A stretch of 62,621 nucleotides of DNA from Psychrobacter sp. 72-O-c (GTDB lineage: Bacteria; Pseudomonadota; Gammaproteobacteria; Pseudomonadales; Moraxellaceae), in assembly GCF_904846605.1 (NCBI RefSeq), contig NZ_CAJHBI010000021.1, forward strand, positions 1-62,621, given 5' to 3'. The notes beneath the pieces are model-generated. The model searched no databases. It saw only the letters and a program-made list of their open reading frames with translations, and was not told the DNA's origin. This document shows, piece by piece, positions 18,563-27,980 of this stretch. The number at the start of each line of letters is the position of its first letter. The stretch's first letter is position 1. The translations under genes were made by a program, and so were the position numbers.

Positions 18563-21500
18563 TTAGCTTTCGCTATCTGAATTACCCGGCTCTGTCTTTT
18601 CAGCTTGCGTGGGTTTTTTATGATCAGTCTTAGGCTTACGACTGCGCGCCTTAGGTACTTTAGGCGTGGTCAAATTAAACATGCCAGTTTGTGGCGATAG
18701 TTGCTCGGCCACATTTTCGATCATGTTCTTGTAACTGGCGATGGTCGTTTTTGACTTGCTCGCTTGACTGTCCTCTTTTGCAGAGTCCTCTACCATAGAT
18801 TCAGCAGCTTGAGAGAAATCATCTTGCTCAACGTCAATCTGCTCGCCAGTCTGTTCAACCGTCACTTCTTGATCTTGATCGGCCTGTAGCATGTGCTCGC
18901 TCTCAGCACTGATACTATCGGCCTGTACTTCACTGGCTAACGCGGTTGCTTCAACATTATGGGCATCGACTTCATTAACCGTTTCAGTAGCATCTTGAGG
19001 CTGAACATGGTCTTGACTGTGCTGCTCAACCTGCTCGCTAGGTACATTATCACTAGGCGAATTCTCATTAGGGACGCTTAATGTTGCCTGCTCCTGCTCC
19101 TGTTCTTGTTCTGATTCATTATAGTCAGAATGCTGACCTCGTGGATCATTGCTAGCACGTTTGTTAATCGCACGCGGTTCAACGGCGGTTTTACCTTGCG
19201 CCGCTGCAAACTGGCTGACCGCTTGAGTCATGGTCTCAAAGCGTGCCAAATAATCCGCCGCTAGAGGCTGATAACCGTAGTTACTAAAAGTGAAGGTGCT
19301 GACATCAAAGCGGTTTGCATTAACGTCGTCCCTATTCTCTTCACTATCTGTAGTACCGGCAACTCCAGCATTTTGCGTTTGCTGAGTATGAATAGCAATG
19401 GCGTCAATAAAGCTGCGAATCACACCGTCATCTGCCAAGCGAGCTGTAGCCTCTGGTAGGATAGTATGAATAAACTCACCAACCGTACCACGTATAGTCG
19501 GTACGTTCGTCACTGCTTGCTCACTTGCTGGTACGACTGGTGCCACCGTTGATTGAGCCTGCTGACGACGGACAATGCGCGGGTCATTACTGGCTTGACC
19601 AAACTTATTGGCAGTCACATAGTGTTCAGCAAATAACGCATCATGAGTAAGCTCGAGCGCAACATTACTACTAGAGTTACTATCAGCGCTATTGTTCAAG
19701 GCGCTGTCGTTAGCAGCCGCAGCCACATTCTCATTACTCGTTTGCTGAGTTTCAAGAACCGTTTGTACGGTATCTGACTCAGCCTCAGCTGCTACTGGCT
19801 TTTGGCTGTCAGTACTAGGCTTAGATGTTGGCTGCTCATCTACAGACGGTTTACGGTCATTAGTCTGGCGGTCGTTGTTCTGATCGCCGTTGACTTTATC
19901 GTCTTTAGGAGCATCAGACTGTGCCTGTTCCTCACTAGTATTGGCCTGATTAGCACTAACTTCAGTAGTATGAGTCTCAGTAGCACCAGCCTCATCAACA
20001 TTAGGCCTAGTGGTATCTGCTTGCGTGCTGCTTACAGATTTACTATCCGTATCCTCTGTCTGTTTATCAGCGCTTTGTTCATCAGTACTTTGTTCATCAG
20101 TACTTTGTTCATCAGTGCTTTGTTTACTAGTACTTTGCTGAGCAGCGTTATCGTTTTTACTATTTTTAGAAGTATCTTCTTTAGTAACGTCACGTTCAGC
20201 GCTTGGTTGATCAGTAGACTGGCGTGTCGCTTGCTCAGGCTTACTATCATCTAAAGATAGATGTACCACTTCTGGTGATTTTGCCTTAGCTGTGGTTTCG
20301 TTGACTTGTAATACCACTTCATTGGGGTCTTGATTGCGGCGAGCGCTTGGTTGGCTATTTTGCTTGGTGTTAGCATTGCCGTCCGCGGTTAAGGTCTCGC
20401 CACGTTCAAGCTTGCCGCGTGAGCTACGCTGACTGTGCGGCTTACGTTTAGCACGAGTTTGCTCATCGCTTGAGGTGCTGTCTTGCTGAGCCGTGTCATT
20501 GCGACTACTATTATTACGTTCAGTGGCACTACGTTCAGTAGTATTACGCTCGCTATCGTTACGTTCGTTATTATTGCGTCCATTATCTTGACGATTGTTA
20601 CGGTTACGATCGCTACTGCGTCTATTGTCATGCTGACGTTTGTCTTGGCTATCAGACTGTTTGTCTTCACTACTATTAGTGTCATTACTGTTAGCAGCAC
20701 GGCTATCTAGACTACTGTCTGTAGTGCTGCTATCACTATCGACCGTCTCATTACGCTGATCTTTTCTTTGATGCGGTTTTGAAGACCTTGACTTACGTGG
20801 CTTGCGTCTTCTTCTATCGTCCGCATTGCTATTGTCATCATCATCGCTATTCGTACTGGCATTGGTACTGCTGTCAGTATTGCGACGGGGTTGCTGACGA
20901 TTGGTATTGCTATCTAATTGTTGACCCGACTGTTGATTGTCATTTGGCTGGCTAGTTTGTGGCGCTGATGAACTCTGGGCGCTATTCAAGGCATTGTTAT
21001 CGACTTGTCCAAACGAGCCTAAGCTTTGCCCGCCATTGTTTACTAGCGCTTCGATGGCCTCAGCCGCATCGCGACTACTGACGCTGTTCGACGTTTGTGC
21101 TTGCGGAGCTTGAGCGAACAAGTTGGACAACCAAGCGACTGCTTGCGGTTGAGCCGCAGTGACTTCGCCCGTAGACTGAGCAGCTACAGGAGCAGAAGGA
21201 GCATTTTTAGCATGGCTGCTTGAAGCATTGCTATTTTGCGCTGCACGAGTAGTAGAGGCTGGTTCGTTAGTACTATGATTACCACTATTATTACTGCTAT
21301 TACTACGTTGGTCGTTGCTATTATTGGCGGTGGTGCTTCGTTGACTGGTATTTTGGCTATTAGCGCTTTGGCTATTGTGGTTCTGATCGCTATTTTTCTG
21401 CGGCGCACGGCTGCTCTGTTGACTGCTTTGCTGACTACTTGAACGGCTATTTTCAGTATCCGATACTTGACGCGGCTGGCGAGTTGGCTGCTGTTCAGGA

Positions 21501-23059
21501 CGTTCTTTTTCAGCGGTTTGCCAGTCAACATTATAGCCAAGATCGCTGTGTTCTTGTTGCTGAGTGTCGGTAATGCGCTCATAGCTTGTTGGGGCAAAAC
21601 CATCACGGTTAAAATGTAATTTAAAGTTAGGTGATTCTAAATGCGCATGCGGCAAGATAGTAATGCGGGTACCACTGTCTTGTTCAAGATAAACCAAGCT
21701 GTCGCGTTTTTCATTTAATAAGAACGCTGCAATATCAGTCGGTACTTCTGCTTGGACTTCACCTTGGCGCTCTTTTAAGGCGATTTGTTCGATTTGACGC
21801 ATAATCGATAGCGATAATGAACGCAAATCACGAATCATGCCGTTGCCATGGCAGCGCGGACAAATATAACCAGTCGACTCTTCTAATGACGGGCGTAGAC
21901 GCTGACGGCTCATTTCCATCAAACCAAACTTAGAGATATCACCAAACTGGACACGAGCACGATCATATTTAGTCGCATCGATTAGACGCTTTTCAACTTC
22001 TTTTTGGTGCTTATTGTCATTCATGTCAATAAAGTCAATAACAATCAAACCGCCCATATCACGTAGACGTAATTGGCGGGCAATTTCATCAGCCGCTTCT
22101 AAGTTGGTATGGTAGGCGGTCTCGGCAACGTCTGAGCCTTTCGTCGACTTAGCAGAGTTAATATCGATTGAGACTAGCGCTTCGGTTTGGTCGATGACGA
22201 TTGAGCCACCTGATGGCAAACGAACTTCGCGCTGATAAGCGGTTTCGATTTGTTTTTCAATATTAAAACGGGAAAACATGGGTTCATAGTCGGTATATTT
22301 ACGCAGTTTTTCCGCTTGTTTGGGCATCACCGCATCGATAAAGCCAGCCGCTTCTATATAAGCGTTTTCGTTATCGATCCAAATCTCAGCAATATCGTCA
22401 CGCAGATAATCGCGTACGGCGCGCGTGACGACGCCCGCTTCTTGATGAACCAAACGCGGTGAAGGATATTTTTGATTCTGTTCTTGAATCGCCTGCCAGA
22501 TATTAAGCAGATGGTTAAGGTCGTGCTGTAATTCGTCTTGGTTCTTACCGATACCGGCAGTACGAATGATGACACTCATGCCTTTAGGTAAATCAAGATT
22601 GCCCAGCATGCGCTTCATATCTTCGCGCAACTTACCTGAGATTTGACGTGAGATACCGCCGCCACGAGGGTTATTAGGCATTAATACCAAATAACGGCCG
22701 GCTAACGATACGTAAGTTGATAAGGCAGCGCCTTTATTACCGCGCTCTTCTTTTTCAACTTGGACGATAAGCTCATCGCCTTCTTTAATTAGTTTTTTGA
22801 TGTTTTCGTCGCGTGGATTGCCGCTGAGATATTCAGCAGAAATTTCACGAATAGGAAGGAAGCCTTGACGTTGTGAGCCATACTCGACAAACACCGCTTC
22901 AAGCGAGGGCTCAACACGGGTGACGTGGCCTTTATAAATATTGGACTTTTTTTGCTCGCGAGTACGATTTTCTAAGTCGAAATCGTACAGATGATTGCCA
23001 TTACATAAGGCAACACGAATTTCTTCGTTTTGGGTGGCGTTGATTAAAATGCGTTTCAT
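18563..23059 (-). CDS. rne: ribonuclease E with a ~1000-residue disordered C-terminal tail
   Basis: RNase E is the main mRNA-decay and rRNA/tRNA-processing endonuclease. The catalytic half is standard. It has an S1 domain near 35-120 (KSNIYKGHVTRVEPSLEAVF). The DNase I-like fold carries VSIDINSA near 300 and VIDFIDMNDN near 343 with the metal-binding Asp residues. The Zn-link CPRCHG is near 402. From about residue 530 to 1498 the protein is almost entirely Ser/Gln/Asn/Thr/Asp/Glu, with Arg/Lys-rich islands (DRRRRKPRKSRSSKPHQRKD near 750 and a basic stretch at the very end). These islands may bind RNA or degradosome partners. Total length far exceeds E. coli RNase E (1061). Several segments are built from 15-bp coding repeats. 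The start has AGGA upstream. Confidence 0.97.
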   Translation of the reverse strand: MKRILINATQNEEIRVALCNGNHLYDFDLENRTREQKKSNIYKGHVTRVEPSLEAVFVEYGSQRQGFLPIREISAEYLSGNPRDENIKKLIKEGDELIVQVEKEERGNKGAALSTYVSLAGRYLVLMPNNPRGGGISRQISGKLREDMKRMLGNLDLPKGMSVIIRTAGIGKNQDELQHDLNHLLNIWQAIQEQNQKYPSPRLVHQEAGVVTRAVRDYLRDDIAEIWIDNENAYIEAAGFIDAVMPKQAEKLRKYTDYEPMFSRFNIEKQIETAYQREVRLPSGGSIVIDQTEALVSIDINSAKSTKGSDVAETAYHTNLEAADEIARQLRLRDMGGLIVIDFIDMNDNKHQKEVEKRLIDATKYDRARVQFGDISKFGLMEMSRQRLRPSLEESTGYICPRCHGNGMIRDLRSLSLSIMRQIEQIALKERQGEVQAEVPTDIAAFLLNEKRDSLVYLEQDSGTRITILPHAHLESPNFKLHFNRDGFAPTSYERITDTQQQEHSDLGYNVDWQTAEKERPEQQPTRQPRQVSDTENSRSSSQQSSQQSSRAPQKNSDQNHNSQSANSQNTSQRSTTANNSNDQRSNSSNNSGNHSTNEPASTTRAAQNSNASSSHAKNAPSAPVAAQSTGEVTAAQPQAVAWLSNLFAQAPQAQTSNSVSSRDAAEAIEALVNNGGQSLGSFGQVDNNALNSAQSSSAPQTSQPNDNQQSGQQLDSNTNRQQPRRNTDSSTNASTNSDDDDNSNADDRRRRKPRKSRSSKPHQRKDQRNETVDSDSSTTDSSLDSRAANSNDTNSSEDKQSDSQDKRQHDNRRSSDRNRNNRQDNGRNNNERNDSERNTTERSATERNNSSRNDTAQQDSTSSDEQTRAKRKPHSQRSSRGKLERGETLTADGNANTKQNSQPSARRNQDPNEVVLQVNETTAKAKSPEVVHLSLDDSKPEQATRQSTDQPSAERDVTKEDTSKNSKNDNAAQQSTSKQSTDEQSTDEQSTDEQSADKQTEDTDSKSVSSTQADTTRPNVDEAGATETHTTEVSANQANTSEEQAQSDAPKDDKVNGDQNNDRQTNDRKPSVDEQPTSKPSTDSQKPVAAEAESDTVQTVLETQQTSNENVAAAANDSALNNSADSNSSSNVALELTHDALFAEHYVTANKFGQASNDPRIVRRQQAQSTVAPVVPASEQAVTNVPTIRGTVGEFIHTILPEATARLADDGVIRSFIDAIAIHTQQTQNAGVAGTTDSEENRDDVNANRFDVSTFTFSNYGYQPLAADYLARFETMTQAVSQFAAAQGKTAVEPRAINKRASNDPRGQHSDYNESEQEQEQEQATLSVPNENSPSDNVPSEQVEQHSQDHVQPQDATETVNEVDAHNVEATALASEVQADSISAESEHMLQADQDQEVTVEQTGEQIDVEQDDFSQAAESMVEDSAKEDSQASKSKTTIASYKNMIENVAEQLSPQTGMFNLTTPKVPKARSRKPKTDHKKPTQAEKTEPGNSDSES
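20072..20146 (-). repeat. 15-bp coding minisatellite in the rne tail
   Basis: About five copies of a 15-bp unit (plus strand ACTTTGTTCATCAGT, with variation) encode a pentapeptide close to STDEQ in the acidic part of the RNase E tail. The central copies are nearly identical. Confidence 0.85.
20510..20585 (-). repeat. degenerate ERN-type coding repeat in the rne tail
   Basis: The coding strand gives a run of degenerate repeats in which Glu-Arg-Asn or Glu-Arg-Ser recurs every four to five residues (NERNDSERNTTERSATERN). Units are diverged at DNA level. Confidence 0.6.
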
Positions 23060-24100
23060 ATTAGTATCCTATGAGTACGCATGACAACGACGAGAGTGTT
23101 TTTATGGTGGCAGGAGCAAGTACAGCTAATTTAAGATCAGCTGCAGATATTAAGGGACATTTAAAAAATAATAAATAAATAAGCTAGAATTGTTAACCAC
23201 TAGCGGCTGGTTTTTATAGCCGCTAGTGGTTAACTTCAACCTAAAACTGTCAACCGGAATTCGTTATCAAGAACCAGAATAAATGAGACAGGTTGTAAGT
23301 CTGTCATCATTCACTTTATAGCTTCATAAAAGAAGTTATGGCTATCAAGTATCAATATTTAAGCACTGATATGCTAGTACGTTAGCGTTGTGCCAAGCTG
23401 TCAGTTGAATGTATGTCAGCTTCTTGCTATCTATATAAGTTGTAAGCCTATATCTAAGGCCTGGCATACTTCTTCTCTAAGGTTTATATTTTAGATCAAA
23501 TTCTTTTATTTATGAGTTTATCTTTCAAATATTATCAATATCAGCGTGAGCTTTCGTTAAGATGTTGCTGCGCTGTCATTCAGCGGGGCGTACTTGGCAA
23601 ACAGAATAGTGACCGGATCATCAGCACGGTATCGTTGTGTCTTTTGTTGGTGTCGCTTAAAGATCATTATCTATTTGACCGCCAATAATCAGGCAGCGGT
23701 ACCTTCTTTACGTCAAGCTACTATCACTTGTTCTACTGCGCGTGCCAGTTAACCTTGCAAGAAAAATTGCAAATCAAATCGTGGTCATGCATTAAATGAG
23801 TAAATTGTGTGCTGTTATCGCTCAATAAATTGGATTTTTTGCCAATATTATCAATGCAGTTATATATGGTATTAATACCACTAATTGGGCGCGATGCTAT
23901 AGATTATCAAGCACTTCACCCTAAAAATTAGATCAAACGTCCAACGGTATCGCGGTATATAGCGTGCACCTCGTTATTAACCAGTAATAAAGATGGCGAT
24001 TGGCTGTTTACAACAATAACGATTATTGCCGTAACCTATGCTCAATTGGCGTTCAACATGTTAAACTATAGCAAATCTTTGTGTAAATACCTAACTAAAA
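23060..24100. promoter_or_regulatory. long rne leader and rne/rluC divergent spacer
   Basis: This is the longest gene-free stretch in the window (1041 bp). The part next to rne should contain its long 5' leader, through which RNase E controls its own mRNA in enteric bacteria. A 17-bp hairpin lies at 23192-23234, followed toward rne by an A/U-rich segment. In the part next to rluC I found no gene, RNA or repeat, and no convincing promoter. Confidence 0.5.
23192..23234 (-). promoter_or_regulatory. perfect 17-bp hairpin in the rne leader
   Basis: GTTAACCACTAGCGGCT at 23192-23208 is the exact complement of AGCCGCTAGTGGTTAAC at 23218-23234, with a 9-nt loop. It sits 133 nt before the rne start codon. 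In the rne mRNA it would be followed by an A/U-rich run of about 30 nt, the kind of single-stranded site RNase E cuts. There is no T-run directly at the stem foot, so it is not a classical terminator. Confidence 0.7.
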
Positions 24101-25129
24101 ATGACAAACTCTAAAATGACTGACGACGCACAGACCCATGAAGCCCCTGGCATCTTTAACAGCAAAACCCGTCCGCAAAGCGCCGATGATGAGATTAGCA
24201 ACTTCGAAAAGGTAAATTACCTCGAAGTGACGCGCCATCAGCACGATCAGCGCTTGGATAACTTCTTGCTTAACCGTCTAAAAGGCTTGCCGAAACCCCA
24301 CATCTATAAGATGATTCGCTCGGATGAGGTTCGCGTTAATAATAAGCGCTGTAAACCGCATGATAGAGTACATCGCGAAGACGTTGTGCGTATCGCGCCG
24401 GTACAGCTTGCGACCCGTGAAAAACCAATTATCAGTACTGAATTTGCCAACAGCTTACTGGCTCGTGTGGTCTATGAAGACGAAGGTATGCTGGTGCTGA
24501 ATAAGCCATCAGGTATCGCGGTACATGGCGGTAGCGGGTTGAATTTTGGCGTGATTGAAGCCATGCGTGAAGTGACCGGTAAAAAGTACCTAGAGCTAAT
24601 TCATCGCATCGATAAAGACACTTCAGGGCTGCTGATGATCTCTAAGAAACGCTCAGCGCTCAAAGCGTTGCAGCAACACTTAATAGATAAAACCATCCAA
24701 AAGCATTATTTATGCCTAGTAAAAGGGCAACCTGCGATCAACACGCAGCGTATTGATGCGCCCTTGCTACGTTACACCGTTGCTAGCGGTGAGCGCCGCG
24801 TCAAAGTGGATACCCAAGACCCACAATCTAAAGAAAGCCAAACGGATATTATCGTACATGGCCGTTTTATGATTAATAATTTGCCGGTAAGTCTGCTGGA
24901 AGCCAAACCACTAACAGGTCGAACTCATCAAATCCGTGTGCATTTAGCGCATATCGGTCATGCTATCTTGGGTGATGATAAATATAATGTGCATGACAAA
25001 ACAGGCGTAAACCGTCTTTGCCTACATGCATGGCGCTTAGACATTCCGGGTTATGAGCCGATTATCGCGCCGTTACCAGACGATATCGCTGCCTTATTAA
25101 CAGAAGATGTTGAGTTGCCGTCAGTATAG
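24101..25129 (+). CDS. rluC: 23S rRNA pseudouridine synthase RluC
   Basis: RluC makes pseudouridines at 23S positions 955, 2504 and 2580 in E. coli. The order here is a ~35-residue polar N-terminal extension, an S4 RNA-binding domain (about 48-110, RLDNFLLNRLKGLPKPHIYK), then the RluA-type catalytic domain. The catalytic Asp is in HRIDKDTSGLL near residue 167-177, and the closing motif GRTHQIRVHLAHIGH is near 277. At 342 aa it is slightly longer than E. coli (319) because of the N-terminus. The ribosome site is weak, and the second ATG five codons in could be used. Adjacency to rne and to a HAD phosphatase is the common RluC context. Confidence 0.95.
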   Translation: MTNSKMTDDAQTHEAPGIFNSKTRPQSADDEISNFEKVNYLEVTRHQHDQRLDNFLLNRLKGLPKPHIYKMIRSDEVRVNNKRCKPHDRVHREDVVRIAPVQLATREKPIISTEFANSLLARVVYEDEGMLVLNKPSGIAVHGGSGLNFGVIEAMREVTGKKYLELIHRIDKDTSGLLMISKKRSALKALQQHLIDKTIQKHYLCLVKGQPAINTQRIDAPLLRYTVASGERRVKVDTQDPQSKESQTDIIVHGRFMINNLPVSLLEAKPLTGRTHQIRVHLAHIGHAILGDDKYNVHDKTGVNRLCLHAWRLDIPGYEPIIAPLPDDIAALLTEDVELPSV

Positions 25130-25215
25130 CCAGCTGTGTTGAACCCATCCGATTTACTCAGTAACGGCTACTGTTTAGATGCTAATCTTTAAACTTTAGT
25201 CGTTAAGGTCAATCT

Positions 25216-25956
25216 ATGAGTCAGTCAAACGTTAATCACGCTACTCAGTCTACATCGCTCCATCTTCATACTCAGACTGACGGGGCTGACAAGACTTTGA
25301 CTACACATGACTTAGCGACCAAAACGTTGATTATCTTTGATTGGGATGGCACGCTGATGGACTCAATCGGTTTAATCGTCGAGTCTATGCACGTGGCTGG
25401 CGAGGCGCACGGTTTTCATACTACTGATCAAGCGGTAAAAGATATTATCGGTCTGAGTCTGCTTACAGGGATCGAAATTTTATATCCTGAAGCAACGGAT
25501 GTGCAAAAACTGGCCATCCAGCAAAGCTATGCTGATTATTACATTCCTAACAGCCACCGTACGCCGTTCTTTAGCCCTATAGAAAATATGTTGCAAACCT
25601 TGCAACAACAAGGCAAACAGTTGGCCGTAGCAACCGGTAAAAAACGTCGGGGCCTTGATCGAGTATTAGAGGCATCTGGCAGTCACGATTATTTTGAGAT
25701 CACGCGCTGCGCGGATGAGTCTGGTTCTAAACCTGATCCGCAGATGCTTACCGATATCTTAAATTATACACAACAGCAAATATCCGATGCCGTATTTATC
25801 GGTGACAGTATTTATGATATTCAAATGGCAAATAAGCTAGGCATGACCAGCATTGCGGTCAATTATGGCACGGCAGCTAGTAATGAGCTCGCCGCGCAGC
25901 AGCCAACTTATCAAGTGGATACCCCGCAAGTTTTGGCTGAGCTGTTATGTGAATAG
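25216..25956 (+). CDS. HAD-superfamily phosphatase (phosphoglycolate phosphatase-like)
   Basis: HAD motif I is FDWDGTLMDS near residues 40-49 (nucleophile Asp41). Motif II is in AVATGKKRRGL, motif III is the Lys before PDPQM, and motif IV is VFIGDSIYDIQMA. A helical cap domain follows motif I (subfamily IA). It is 246 aa with a polar N-terminal extension of about 35 residues. In many gammaproteobacteria a HAD-IA enzyme follows rluC, as here (87 nt gap, ribosome site TAAGGT). The substrate is unknown: 2-phosphoglycolate or another small phosphate ester is possible. Confidence 0.9.
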   Translation: MSQSNVNHATQSTSLHLHTQTDGADKTLTTHDLATKTLIIFDWDGTLMDSIGLIVESMHVAGEAHGFHTTDQAVKDIIGLSLLTGIEILYPEATDVQKLAIQQSYADYYIPNSHRTPFFSPIENMLQTLQQQGKQLAVATGKKRRGLDRVLEASGSHDYFEITRCADESGSKPDPQMLTDILNYTQQQISDAVFIGDSIYDIQMANKLGMTSIAVNYGTAASNELAAQQPTYQVDTPQVLAELLCE

Positions 25957-26002
25957 TTCGTTATGCAGATAGGGTAAAACATCACAAGTAAAATACAATA
26001 AC

Positions 26003-26046
26003 AAAAAAAAGGGATTTATCGTTAATAGCGATAAATCCCTTTTTTG
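26003..26046. terminator. bidirectional terminator between HAD gene and engB
   Basis: GGGATTTATCG pairs with CGATAAATCCC over a 7-nt loop, with an A-run on the left and a T-run on the right. It ends both converging genes. Confidence 0.92.
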
Positions 26047-26063
26047 TTTATTACCAGTTAGGT

Positions 26064-26819
26064 TTATTTTGCGTCTTTCGGCTCATCTTCTGTTTGAGCA
26101 ATACCGTCTTGTTCAGTGAGAGCTTGTTCATCGAAAGATGTTTTATCAAATTTCTCATCGTCAAGTTTGTACTCGTACCAATTTCCCATCACTCCCGCTA
26201 ATTCATCAAGGCCTTCTTTCCTAAGCGCTGAAAACAGCTGAATAGTACAGTCTAACCCTAATTTTTTCAGGGCTTGGCGGGTATTAAGTAGGGCGTTTTT
26301 AGAAGCGCCATATTTGAGCTTGTCTGCTTTAGTCAGCAAAATATGGACAGGTAATTCGCCTGCTTTTGCCCAAAACAGCATTTGCTCATCGAAAAACTTT
26401 AGGGGATGACGAATATCGGTCATCAACACCAAACCTGCTAGGCTTGAGCGTGATACTAGATATTCCTCTAGCTCCACTTGCCATTCTTTTTTCATCTCAA
26501 GCGGCACGGCAGCGTAACCATAGCCCGGCAAATCAACCAACCGCCTATCGGTATCGCCAATGTTAAAAAAGTTAATCATCTGCGTGCGACCGGGCGTTTT
26601 AGAAGAACGAGCCAATTGCCGCTGATTGGTCAGCGCATTAATGGCTGAGGATTTACCGGCGTTTGAGCGACCTGCAAAGGCCACTTCTAGCCCTGCATCA
26701 GGGGGACAAAGACGAAAAGTAGGCGCTGAGGTCATAAACTCAGTTTGCTGTATGCGCTGACGGGCTTTGGTATTGAAAGCCGCATGCTCGGCGGCAACAT
26801 CTTTAAACGGGGTACTCAT
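26064..26819 (-). CDS. engB: ribosome-assembly GTPase EngB/YsxC/YihA
   Basis: EngB is a small TRAFAC GTPase needed for 50S subunit assembly. G1 is [12 protein letters not shown]2 has SSKTPGRT, G3 is DLPGYGYA, G4 is LTKADK and G5 lies in [12 protein letters not shown]. The C-terminal extension of about 30 acidic residues beyond the G domain is unusual but dispensable-looking. I place the start at the ATG at 26819 ([15 protein letters not shown]) because ACGAG lies just upstream. An ATG seven codons earlier (26840) has no ribosome site. The gene is divergent from the cytochrome c5 gene across a long spacer holding a hairpin element. Confidence 0.93.
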   Translation of the reverse strand: MSTPFKDVAAEHAAFNTKARQRIQQTEFMTSAPTFRLCPPDAGLEVAFAGRSNAGKSSAINALTNQRQLARSSKTPGRTQMINFFNIGDTDRRLVDLPGYGYAAVPLEMKKEWQVELEEYLVSRSSLAGLVLMTDIRHPLKFFDEQMLFWAKAGELPVHILLTKADKLKYGASKNALLNTRQALKKLGLDCTIQLFSALRKEGLDELAGVMGNWYEYKLDDEKFDKTSFDEQALTEQDGIAQTEDEPKDAK

Positions 26820-26840
26820 AAATGACTCGTTAACATTCAA

Positions 26841-27352
26841 AAATTAAAAATAAAGTGGGATACAGTAGTCAAAGGTTTTAGATATAGTCAGAACTTAATA
26901 AAACGGGTACACACATAGTTTAGTATAACTGGCAGAAATTTTTCTAGCTTGCTGTGTGACTGCGTCACTCCAGAGGCTGCGAAAATTTCTACCAGTTATT
27001 CTGTACATATTTTAAAGCGGCTTAACTATAGTTAGGTATTAAAGCATAGCTTTTAGTGGATATAGTATGAGAGACTGTTATTCGTATACAACTAGTTGTA
27101 TGTAGTAACAAAAACGGTCGTTTTGAGTTACTGATCTTTATATACTATTACCCAACTGATCTACTGAAATACCTGCTACAAGCATCATATTGGTGACAGC
27201 ATAACACTAAAATGTGTAGGCGCTTAGCAAAAGTTATCGGCATAATTAGCACCATTTACTAAAGTTAAACCTGATTTATCTATATTAAGTCGACATATAT
27301 TGTTACAATATTTACTTGAACAGTCGGTTAAACGGATTAAAAGAGGTGTCTC
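26841..27352. other. engB/cytochrome c5 divergent spacer
   Basis: These 512 bp contain copy A of the dispersed hairpin element (26882-27031). The rest is A+T-rich and should hold the cytochrome promoter. I see no gene. Confidence 0.5.
26882..27031. repeat. dispersed hairpin element, copy A
   Basis: Outer ends are imperfect inverted repeats (ATATAGTCA... and ...TTAACTATAG). The main arms are 26925-26943 and 26982-26999 (ATAACTGGCAGAAATTT against AAATTTCTACCAGTTAT, one mismatch). A small inner stem GTGAC / GTCAC lies at 26956-26968. It matches copies B (44197-44348) and C (46419-46563) and half copy D (49197-49247). Confidence 0.8.
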
Positions 27353-27685
27353 ATGTATGAAATCACCACGCTTTTCTCTAAAATAAGTCGTACTTTAGTT
27401 AGAGGTATCACTGCGCTTGCCATTAGTACTGTAATGATAAGCACTGCTGCCGCTGATATTCCGACCACCTATAATAACTCATGTGCTGCCTGTCACGATA
27501 GTGGCGCGCTAGGTGCCATCAAAAAAGGCGATAGCACCGGATGGCAACAGATTATAAAACAAAAAGGTATGCCAGCATTAGTCAAATCTGTTAAAGGCGG
27601 TATGATTCAAATGCCAGCGGGCGGGCTATGTGACAATTGTAGCGATGATGATTATCGCAAACTGATTGATTATATGAGCAAATAA
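27353..27685 (+). CDS. cytochrome c5, periplasmic monohaem
   Basis: The signal peptide is about residues 1-34, ending in TAAA-D, so export is through Sec. A single haem site CAACH is at 44-48, preceded by YNNS as in cytochrome c5. The axial Met is probably in MIQMPAGG (about 84-91). The pair LCDNC near 93-97 could form the disulfide seen in the c5 family. The mature protein of about 76 residues fits. Its likely role is electron transfer between the bc1 complex and a terminal oxidase. The ribosome site AGAGGTG is strong. Confidence 0.9.
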   Translation: MYEITTLFSKISRTLVRGITALAISTVMISTAAADIPTTYNNSCAACHDSGALGAIKKGDSTGWQQIIKQKGMPALVKSVKGGMIQMPAGGLCDNCSDDDYRKLIDYMSK

Positions 27686-27704
27686 TGGCTCAAGTGGACA
27701 ATAT

Positions 27705-27738
27705 AAAGCGCAGGTTTAACCACCTTTATGCGCTTTTT
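27705..27738 (+). terminator. intrinsic terminator of cytochrome c5
   Basis: AAAGCGCA / TGCGCTTT forms the stem over a 16-nt loop, followed by TTTTTGCTTTTTT, 20 nt after the stop codon. Confidence 0.8.
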
Positions 27739-27980
27739 GCTTTTTTAATCTGTACGCTGCTGCAGTGTAGATAGAAAAACCGCTAGATGCTACGATTAAG
27801 TAGGCAAATACTATAAAGTCTTGCTATAATAATTGAAAATAAACCCTGATATTATTAAGTGCTTTCGGGCTGTTTGTGATAAAGACCTCAAGATGTATGG
27901 GTTACCTTGCTAAATAATAGATTGGCGCAGGGCTTGTACCAAATGTCTTATTAGTATAATTACTCTAAGTGGCTATGATT

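Noticed and set aside
19802..20710. Long rightward frames opposite the rne tail, rich in Ile, Val, Thr and Leu
   Set aside because: They are shadows of the Ser/Gln/Asn/Asp codons on the coding strand. The apparent hydrophobicity arises from complementing those codons; no ribosome sites are present.
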